Shown here: positions 62,501-64,000 of the stretch, in pieces
Position numbering within the stretch: position 1 is the first letter of the stretch
Layout of the letters: each line of letters starts with the position of its first letter
From: Symbiodinium natans
Lineage: Eukaryota > Sar > Dinophyceae > Suessiales > Symbiodiniaceae
Assembly (NCBI GenBank): GCA_905221605.1
Contig: CAJNDS010002685.1
Location: 124,001 to 188,000 of the forward strand
Direction of reading: 5' to 3'
DNA length: 64,000 nucleotides
The notes under the pieces: generated by a model
Database searches by the model: none
Told to the model about the DNA's origin: nothing
The model's input: only the letters and a program-made list of their open reading frames with translations
Program-made: the position numbers and the translations under genes

Positions 62501-63149
62501 TATGTATATATACATAGATTGATCTGCCGTGGGCCTCAGCAGATCCCGTGCATACTGAGGCAAGGCCAACTGCTCCTGACGCAGCGAAGGGGATGAAGGT
62601 TCATAAGCTGAGTCTAAGTCCCAAGAATCTGTAGGAGAATCTTAGGCTCACAGGCTCACAGGCTCCGACATTGTGCCAAGGACTGGAGCCCTCTAGAACT
62701 TCATGCCAAGTGAGGCTTCAACACGACAATTCCCTGCTGGGTCCAGCCGGTGGTGGAAATACGAAACGAGGACGCTGCCGGAATAGGATCTGTTCCGCAA
62801 ATGATCGTCACTGATCGTCCCTTCTTGCCCCCACAGGCACTGAACCGAATTCAAAGACCACAAGCGGCATTTGCGGAACTATACGGCCCAGTCCTTGCCG
62901 CCTTTGTTCTGAAAGAAGAGGACCTCAAAGCCTTCTCGGCGCCACTTGGCTTGCGCCTCCACGGCTGGGCTCGGCTCGGCTTGCTCGGCTTGCTCGGCTT
63001 GCCCCCTTTTCGTGTGCGTGGTTCTAGAATGTCTAGAGTTTGGATGAGTTGCACGCCCCAAAGCCCTATACGAAGCCCCCTCCGAAGGCCTTGCAGCGCG
63101 AACATTGCAGCGGGAGGTTGGCGATGAACTCGCGAATCGCCTCAGCAAG
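22346..63149 (-). CDS. RPA1: RNA polymerase I largest subunit (RPA1), about 50 micro-exons, 5' end beyond the window
   Basis: Catalytic largest subunit of RNA polymerase I, which makes the large rRNA precursor in the nucleolus. Conserved motifs appear in family order along the minus strand: CSRCK (63.1 kb), [10 protein letters not shown] (62.2), [13 protein letters not shown] (55.1), [16 protein letters not shown] (53.1), VNRQPTLHK (50.6), [10 protein letters not shown] (50.0), PLRGLIQ (49.7), [15 protein letters not shown] (47.2-46.9), QTGAKGSK (41.8), [20 protein letters not shown] (40.8), [14 protein letters not shown] (35.0), [13 protein letters not shown] (34.8), CEGINLFGL (24.6), [10 protein letters not shown] (22.5), AVGTG near the C-terminus. 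[12 protein letters not shown] and YLVPTSGKP after the catalytic loop, and an acidic linker, point to Pol I rather than Pol II or III. Donors are about twenty GC, about eighteen GT and three GA; acceptors are AG, nearly always followed by G. Missing here: the N-terminal zinc/CPGH region (off the edge), the FF..VPP..RP stretch, the short YGLV exon, and parts of the 40.4-35.0 and 33.9-22.5 kb segments. Identity is near certain; the complete exon chain is not. Confidence 0.95.
24125..25043 (-). CDS. RPA1: RPA1 exons: [23 protein letters not shown]
   Basis: 25014-25043 (30 nt): [10 protein letters not shown], matching 'W..V.vk.p..k', donor GC, acceptor GCAG. 24544-24584 (41 nt): [13 protein letters not shown], matching 'l.TeGiNl..l', acceptor TTCCAG, donor GT (GTGCCT). 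A third candidate, 24125-24197, reads [20 protein letters not shown] and would sit where 'YGVEAAr..i..Ei..VF' is expected; an overlapping frame with NIFSMF (NDI.am motif) is just upstream. The second exon is convincing, the others moderate. Confidence 0.7.
24279..24395. repeat. (GA)n-rich tract
   Basis: Purine-rich GAGA microsatellite with interruptions, between RPA1 C-terminal exons (24.54 and 24.2 kb). On the coding strand it is a CT tract. Confidence 0.9.
26477..26584. repeat. (CT)n microsatellite
   Basis: CTCTCG followed by pure CT repeats, interrupted near 26540 by about 20 bp of other sequence. It gives false RERERE and SLSLSL frames. Confidence 0.95.
26775..29250 (-). CDS. RPA1 acidic linker exons (tentative set of six)
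   Basis: Six minus-strand segments rich in Glu/Asp lie in a row where RPA1 proteins carry their acidic, poorly conserved linker: about 29182-29250 ([16 protein letters not shown]); 28978-29013 ([12 protein letters not shown], 36 nt, acceptor CCAG, donor GTAAGC); about 28717-28815 ([20 protein letters not shown]); 28239-28280 ([14 protein letters not shown], donor GC); about 27322-27361 ([10 protein letters not shown]); about 26775-26829 ([17 protein letters not shown]). Position and composition fit the linker; sequence alone cannot prove they are spliced into RPA1 rather than into another gene. The inverted repeat at 27.44-28.04 kb lies between the fourth and fifth. Confidence 0.5.
27438..28037. 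repeat. Near-perfect inverted repeat, arms about 290 bp, spacer 9 bp
   Basis: The left arm (about 27438-27726) reads back on the right arm (27736-about 28037) with only scattered mismatches and small indels; the spacer is CACGCCGAA at 27727-27735. The outer 120 bp of each arm contain short GGGAACAGG/GGGTGAGTCGGGAAC-type subrepeats. The two arms give nearly the same 89-residue open frame on opposite strands (plus and minus), which is a by-product of the palindrome. It lies in an intron between two acidic-linker exons of RPA1. Candidate fold-back element or MITE; transcription would give a long hairpin RNA. Confidence 0.9.
30347..30397 (-). CDS. RPA1: RPA1 exon ([11 protein letters not shown] segment)
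   Basis: A short exon reading [16 protein letters not shown] on the minus strand. It matches the family segment 'iL.fmet.f...L...I' that follows the conserved VPVL/EVL region. Acceptor GAAG, donor GT (GTGCGC). It lies on the far side of the 417-codon ORF from the preceding RPA1 exon (33.9 kb), which places that ORF inside an RPA1 intron. The match is by pattern only. Confidence 0.5.
30805..32058 (-). CDS. Intronless 417-residue helical protein, unknown function
   Basis: A single open frame of 417 codons from ATG ([10 protein letters not shown]) to TGA. I recognise no family. The protein is rich in Ala, Glu and Leu with long amphipathic stretches (for example [20 protein letters not shown] and [20 protein letters not shown]), so mostly helical, perhaps coiled coil; no signal peptide or membrane segment. 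Composition is even and protein-like, unlike the Cys/Arg/His-rich shadow frames elsewhere. RPA1 exons on the same strand lie at 33.9 and 30.4 kb, so it sits inside the host intron or, less likely, is an alternative exon. Lack of introns beside a gene full of them suggests a retrocopy. Confidence 0.7.
   Translation of the reverse strand: MCRAKLDSLTSEEACPQGLEDLQMHAESLAKSLRSQTCQDTFRNLGDPDAAEHMTRYTAWAAQAQPKEASKRASKARMGAASGVALAADVLAKSLARMGTMRTRFRQLHVTLQDLEETRELASAFNGERPVAADIAVEASDALAQAAERCRLALEMLPASTAWVELPDPGSIADALEAAAIALEKGRSQLAELEAFQVVAVNRIEAREKNIASAKRDNSDNFDSLTSVSLLGPFGLKALTEGLGNPDPGMGRSETSEECGRSWSDVRGLLKVFGTGSRSIDTEAATTVLSEVFHVFDDLIDGLARILEELICLESETESMCPALLGAAQVQSDLLEWKLTLLDNETNQVSVLSAQQSCQLTDFVEVVLAVGDAMLAATAQMRRRRRKVVEGLKASIEIKAAMMPSLGKSGPSQLFAD
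32237..32345. repeat. (TATG)n then (TA)n microsatellites
   Basis: (GTAT)n at 32237-32292 followed by TA and GATATA repeats to about 32345, just upstream of the 417-codon ORF on its strand. Confidence 0.95.
32372..32633. repeat. Minisatellite with 8-bp unit GGATGAAT, about 260 bp
   Basis: About 32 copies of the 8-bp unit, nearly perfect (single changes such as GGACGAAT and GCATGAAT). Because 24 bp is three units, it is open in frame on the minus strand and encodes HPFIHSSI repeats; this is not a gene. It lies in the RPA1 intron next to the 417-codon ORF. Confidence 0.95.
33889..35033 (-). CDS. RPA1: RPA1 exons: [29 protein letters not shown] (trigger loop) to VPVL
   Basis: 34968-35033: [20 protein letters not shown] then MG, donor GT. 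34791-34844: [17 protein letters not shown], the trigger loop, donor GC. 34521-34578: [18 protein letters not shown], donor GA (GACAGG). 34190-34227: [12 protein letters not shown], matching 'aniKTPmMsvPvl', donor GT. 34089-34125: [11 protein letters not shown] (acceptor could be about 20 nt upstream). 33889-33925: [10 protein letters not shown], matching 'v.l.dVl..i.v' (3' edge open). The first four are certain by motif and phase; the last two are moderate. Confidence 0.93.
35034..36959 (-). other. Region that should hold middle RPA1 exons; one weak candidate
   Basis: A 318-codon minus-strand frame (35846-36802) crosses the region. Two pieces look like protein: [17 protein letters not shown] near 36.75-36.80 kb and [20 protein letters not shown] then TESADV at about 36.09-36.19 kb. 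The latter faintly resembles the family's 'DPsl....d..fasvSEtfe..v' segment, which belongs between YGEDG and PGEAVG. Borders were not resolved. Confidence 0.3.
37007..37077 (-). other. Three hairpins near the LINE 3' end
   Basis: Read on the element's (minus) strand, three short stems follow each other: CCTCG-6 nt-CGAGG (37062-37077), CCCCG-AATAC-CGGGG (37035-37049) and GGGGG-TTCG-CCCCC (37007-37020). The last has a UUCG tetraloop in RNA. All stems are perfect 5-base pairs. The position just before the GAAA-rich tail is where LINE 3' UTR structures used for reverse-transcriptase recognition are found. Confidence 0.5.
38100..38304 (-). pseudogene. LINE ORF2 remnant: start of AP-type endonuclease
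   Basis: The frame starting at 38304 reads [18 protein letters not shown] and then VNVVTLQEV: the 'N..G' beginning and the catalytic 'LQE' of LINE endonucleases, followed by [16 protein letters not shown]. After this the similarity stops and reading continues into low-complexity acidic sequence; the later endonuclease motifs (GDFN, SDH) and the reverse transcriptase are not visible before 36.96 kb. A truncated, inactive ORF2. Confidence 0.65.
38374..39423 (-). CDS. LINE ORF1-type protein with coiled coil
   Basis: Open frame from ATG at 39421-39423 (MTTLGAAS), about 349 residues; it could extend to a GTG at 39516. After a glycine-rich stretch and a basic motif ([16 protein letters not shown]) comes a long heptad region (about residues 45-150: [60 protein letters not shown]), then a globular part with repeated basic segments ([35 protein letters not shown]). 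This order, trimerising coiled coil then an RNA-binding-like domain, is that of LINE-1-type ORF1 nucleic-acid chaperones. The stop is close to the endonuclease start. Confidence 0.72.
   Translation of the reverse strand: MTTLGAASTAANGGGGGGEGSSPAKRKAAEVVDVEDAISLGALKAELKAHQEAMKRDLQHAIGGVQKDMAERVTTVESEVTKQLQTTLALLKQLTDKQDNQGAKIAEVVEGQRYLEDKMEANQRSLEERIEKLEAAGRNLGQSINSMATTDDGIGGRKPALIMGGWGDNTPANEVIEKATQILRQLKVDIDHQDTFVPGIRRGFALIPLKGARVGEGNEEYRQRIQRAITVVRNAKIQTGHVREDTRQPRYVYLTISQPPERRRRARLAAKVKRCILELGGRHDNLEVEFATGTVWYGGARISSAVSPAKEGADKVGPGWVDVNEMAKALRVAVEQTQQQWSGLRGALQ
39601..40377. other. RPA1 intron sequence, no exon identified
   Basis: Between the last placed bridge-region exon and the LINE. 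The coding frame of the 40378-40437 exon stays open to about 40171 (the [14 protein letters not shown] stretch and beyond), so its true donor could be further left. No other motif was recognised. Confidence 0.4.
40378..41856 (-). CDS. RPA1: RPA1 exons: bridge-helix region (GAKGS to YGEDG)
   Basis: Nine exons: 41813-41856 [14 protein letters not shown]; 41680-41706 VTSQLLFGP (moderate); 41393-41427 [12 protein letters not shown]; 41122-41168 [15 protein letters not shown]; 40918-40958 [13 protein letters not shown]; 40800-40869 [20 protein letters not shown] then SRSG; 40664-40707 [14 protein letters not shown]; 40507-40569 [20 protein letters not shown] then E; 40378-40437 [14 protein letters not shown] (3' edge uncertain). 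The [21 protein letters not shown] stretch is the polymerase bridge helix. Donors GT, GC, GC, GC, GC, GC, GT, and GA (GACTGT) after YGE. Confidence 0.95.
42503..42617. repeat. Two adjacent hairpins
   Basis: 42503-42531 pairs with 42545-42573 (29 bp, one mismatch, built from AAGAACC units; loop contains the palindrome AAAAGCTTTT). Immediately after it, CGATTCAACCT (42581-42591) pairs with AGGTTGAATCG (about 42606-42616). In an RPA1 intron. Confidence 0.75.
42678..42705. repeat. Poly-G tract (28)
   Basis: Uninterrupted G run in the same large RPA1 intron as the G-run block at 43.57-43.83 kb. A poly-C tract of 17 follows that block at 43867-43883. Confidence 0.9.
42940..43295. repeat. Repeated GGTATCGCTTTTGGGGGGG ... 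CCTATCGCTTT motif
   Basis: The block GGTATCGCTTTTGGGGGGG followed by CCTATCGCTTT occurs at about 42942-42971 and again at 43259-43290; single TATCGCTTT copies occur near 43003, 43185 and 43197. The surrounding AT-richer intron also contains many CCCTAA-type heptamers. Origin unknown. Confidence 0.6.
43568..43826. repeat. G-run block: (G)5-14 C repeats, about 260 bp
   Basis: Runs of 5-14 G separated by single C on the plus strand, giving false Gly/Arg/Ala-rich frames. On the transcribed template strand of RPA1 this is the G-rich strand, so many G-quadruplexes are possible, and the RNA would be C-rich. Homopolymer lengths may be affected by sequencing error. Confidence 0.9.
44912..45851 (-). 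CDS. RPA1: RPA1 exons: [31 protein letters not shown]
   Basis: 45830-45851 is a 22 nt exon coding VLDKASF plus the first base of Gly, matching 'GVLDK..fG'; donor GC. 45399-45432: [11 protein letters not shown], matching 'vH..yElyGg', with a textbook GTAAGT donor. 45040-45127: [20 protein letters not shown] then TCAYEDLVL, matching 'L.RLFT.yLQ..GfTcGveDl.l', donor GC. 44912-44951: [13 protein letters not shown], matching 'kP..d.kR...l.e', 3' edge uncertain. One short exon with 'YGLV' between 45.83 and 45.43 kb was not found. Confidence 0.9.
46207..48320 (-). CDS. RPA1: RPA1 exons: [47 protein letters not shown]
   Basis: 48292-48320 (HRREKLLQL, matching 'R.ey.qLl'; moderate). About 47.6 kb, possible [10 protein letters not shown] segment (LPPAI region; weak). 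47193-47226: [11 protein letters not shown], the 'lkP.pLWTGKQ' motif, donor GC. 46903-46935 (33 nt): [11 protein letters not shown], donor GT. 46779-46825: [16 protein letters not shown], donor GT. 46631-46676: [15 protein letters not shown], donor GC. 46207-46270: the [12 protein letters not shown] segment, matching 'V.irnGELL.G', donor GT; its 5' edge does not phase with the preceding exon, so a tiny exon may be missing between 46.63 and 46.27 kb. Confidence 0.85.
49412..49883 (-). CDS. RPA1: RPA1 exons: RMEA helix, [17 protein letters not shown]
   Basis: 49834-49883: [17 protein letters not shown] (ends in codon phase 2, donor GT). 49653-49698: [15 protein letters not shown] (acceptor CCCAG, donor GC). 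49412-49451: [13 protein letters not shown] (donor GC). Spliced together these give the family stretch 'QYlvPtdG.PlRGLIQDHi.ag..lT.rd'. The 345-codon-track style open frame at 49336-49710 is a shadow of these exons. Confidence 0.93.
49988..50400 (-). CDS. RPA1: RPA1 exons including the catalytic [10 protein letters not shown] exon
   Basis: Three exons. 50373-50400 (28 nt): PGIMAHTAK. 50157-50192 (36 nt): [12 protein letters not shown]. 49988-50050 (63 nt): [21 protein letters not shown]. The three aspartates of NADFDGD bind the catalytic Mg2+. Preceding 'NCNTYNAD' is the Pol I form of the motif. The last exon ends with a GA donor (GACCGG): the next exon begins with GACCCC, and only a GA-AG intron gives the expected HxPQ-4-RxEA spacing. 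HAPQ replaces the usual HFPQ. Confidence 0.96.
50616..51054 (-). CDS. RPA1: RPA1 exons leading into the NRQPTLH motif
   Basis: Four exons. 51017-51054: [13 protein letters not shown] (donor GT). 50902-50953: [17 protein letters not shown], matching the '..ALAkqLLtp' helix (donor GC). 50714-50747: [12 protein letters not shown], matching 'k.vyRHL.dGD' (donor GT). 50616-50655: [13 protein letters not shown] (donor GT). The 51054 to 50953 junction was chosen because it uses a GT donor and keeps frame; a GA donor a few bases upstream is an alternative. NRQPTLHK is invariant across multisubunit RNA polymerases. Confidence 0.9.
52589..55155 (-). CDS. RPA1: RPA1 exons: clamp and rudder region
   Basis: Five exons join in frame. 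55063-55155: [20 protein letters not shown] then LLEKKEGLF, the invariant '[14 protein letters not shown]'. 54904-54924: a 21 nt exon coding RMKMMGKR. 53106-53163: [19 protein letters not shown]. 52748-52793: [15 protein letters not shown]. 52589-52663: [20 protein letters not shown] then PGAAE, matching 'PVTpwNv..Lr.lV.nG...hPGA'. Donors are GC, GC, GC, GT, GC. Phase is kept at every junction and the residue count between motifs matches other RPA1 proteins. Confidence 0.92.
55156..59720. other. RPA1 intron(s), expected FF..VPP..RP exon not found
   Basis: 4.5 kb between the EKKEGLF exon and the nested transporter. One or two RPA1 exons (VPPsrfRP and the W..LQ..V segment) should lie here or at 61.9-62.2 kb; I could not identify them. 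Open frames here (for example 57956-58339 minus) have no match. Confidence 0.4.
59721..61833 (-). CDS. Amino-acid transporter, AAAP/SLC38 type, nested in an RPA1 intron
   Basis: Secondary amino-acid transporter of the AAAP (auxin permease/SLC36-SLC38) superfamily, an integral membrane protein expected to have 10-11 helices. Exon 1 (60834-61833) begins MTGDGSDG and carries the hallmark first helix [20 protein letters not shown], then helices up to [15 protein letters not shown] (the family's 'PL.vhPar'). Exon 2 (60119-60483) has two helices ([20 protein letters not shown]) and a Ser/Pro-rich loop. Exon 3 (59721-59936) has a last helix ([20 protein letters not shown]) and the stop. Intron 1 has a GT donor (GTGATC); intron 2 needs a GA donor (GATGCG) and is flanked by GAGGATG on both sides. 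Total 1581 nt, 526 residues. An in-frame TTG lies upstream at 61902; I chose the first ATG. RPA1 exons lie on both sides in the same orientation. Confidence 0.85.
62194..63149 (-). CDS. RPA1: RPA1 exons: CxxC element, WRREGF element, LWKNEER element
   Basis: Three exons. 63090-63149 (60 nt) codes [20 protein letters not shown], resembling the Pol I 'ii..F....C.NCga.SP..RkeG' element; donor GC. About 62902-62974 codes [20 protein letters not shown] and continues that element; it has two possible AG acceptors inside a GCCGAG repeat, and its donor is uncertain. 62194-62226 (33 nt) codes [11 protein letters not shown], the family's 'LW.nE..l' motif; acceptor CTGCAG, donor GC. These are the first exons in the window; earlier ones should lie beyond base 64000. 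A further possible exon (ASEDAATAAALAKKGKG) is near 63.82-63.90 kb but has no clear family match. Confidence 0.72.
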
Positions 63150-64000
63150 CTGAATTGCGTGGCTTTCCAGGACCGGGCTGAGGAATCAGGGGTCTTTATG
63201 ACGGCCATTCTGGGCCATTCCGCAAAGCCTTGAGCCCTTCTCCCACAAATTGGGATCCGGCTTGGCGAACCGCCTCCAGCGAGCTGGATACCTCGAGCTT
63301 TGGGGGGAGGGCCTCTTGGAGGCGAGATGCCGGTCGGACTAACATTTAATAATATTTATGCACAGTCAACATGTGACGCCTGGGTTGAGAAGAGAGCTGG
63401 CAGGGCTTGGGATTCTTTGTAGTGTTACGTTCCGTGGTGCCCTTGCAAAGACAGAATTCCAATTTTTGATATTGCTTGCAGTTGTCTGTTCCTTGAAGAT
63501 AAAGACTTCTCATACCTTTGAGCTTCGTCTCTGCGTTTGTTCATGATTCTGCATCCTTGCCGCCGATAGCAAGCTCTTCCTTCACTAGCATCCGGGGCGA
63601 TTCCATGGGATCTCTGCAATCGAGCATCGCTCGTCGAGTCTTAACAAGCCCAAGCAGGAATCAGAAATGTCAGAACTGAGACACCCAAAACCGAACTTCC
63701 TAAACACTATACACCCCTAAAGCCCCCAGACCCTCAACAACACTCGCAATTCCAGACCCCAGCATGAACCCAGTAACCCTACATCTATAAACCCCACAAA
63801 CCCTGATTTTAAACCCAGGTTCTCAGCGGGGCCTGCGGTCCGAGCCTGCCCTTGCCCTTCTTTGCCAGGGCGGCTGCGGTGGCAGCATCCTCGGAAGCCA
63901 TCGGATAAGAAATCCATGAGCCCCTAAAGGGACCCCGACAAAGGGTGCATGGTTCTTAGCTGTCAATAAGGCGACACAAACAAAAGATCATACTCGATCC

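Overview
The window looks like nuclear DNA of a dinoflagellate, probably a Suessiales/Symbiodiniaceae-type genome. The signs are: every gene I can support is on the minus strand (unidirectional gene order); coding sequence is cut into very short exons; exons almost always begin with G after an AG acceptor; 5' splice donors are an even mixture of GC and GT with a few GA; microsatellites and homopolymer runs are abundant; a LINE sits inside an intron. Most long open frames in the window are repeats or shadows and are left out.

From right to left (transcription runs leftwards), the main object is the largest subunit of RNA polymerase I (RPA1/POLR1A/RPA190). I rebuilt it by reading conserved motifs and splice sites by eye. 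It runs from the right edge (its first exons lie beyond the window) to a stop at 22346, more than 40.8 kb. About 50 exons could be placed, many of only 21-60 nt, among them the catalytic [10 protein letters not shown] exon at 49988-50050. Three other genetic units lie inside its introns in the same orientation: a three-exon amino-acid transporter of the AAAP/SLC38 type (59721-61833), a decayed LINE with an ORF1 and an endonuclease remnant (about 36.96-39.6 kb), and an intronless 417-codon ORF (30805-32058). A roughly 600 bp near-perfect inverted repeat lies in another intron (27.44-28.04 kb), in the part that codes for an acidic linker.

Downstream are an uncertain 304-codon ORF (20204-21118), an intronless proline iminopeptidase (18266-19435), and a gene resembling eIF4B starting at 17805, with SRAD..DWRS and RG-repeat exons in a tandemly duplicated pair. 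Charged helical exons (14.67-12.89 kb) may be its C-terminal part. Clean but unidentified exons follow at 12.5-12.2 kb, 10.96-10.4 kb and 7.88-7.82 kb (one transmembrane helix). In the first 7.6 kb I found only long ORFs without recognisable content.

Functionally this is a housekeeping neighbourhood (rRNA transcription, probable translation initiation, peptide and amino-acid metabolism). Its interest lies in gene architecture: a conserved polymerase subunit carried in tens of micro-exons with non-canonical donors and hosting other genes. All exon edges are hand-derived; those described as uncertain could move by several codons.
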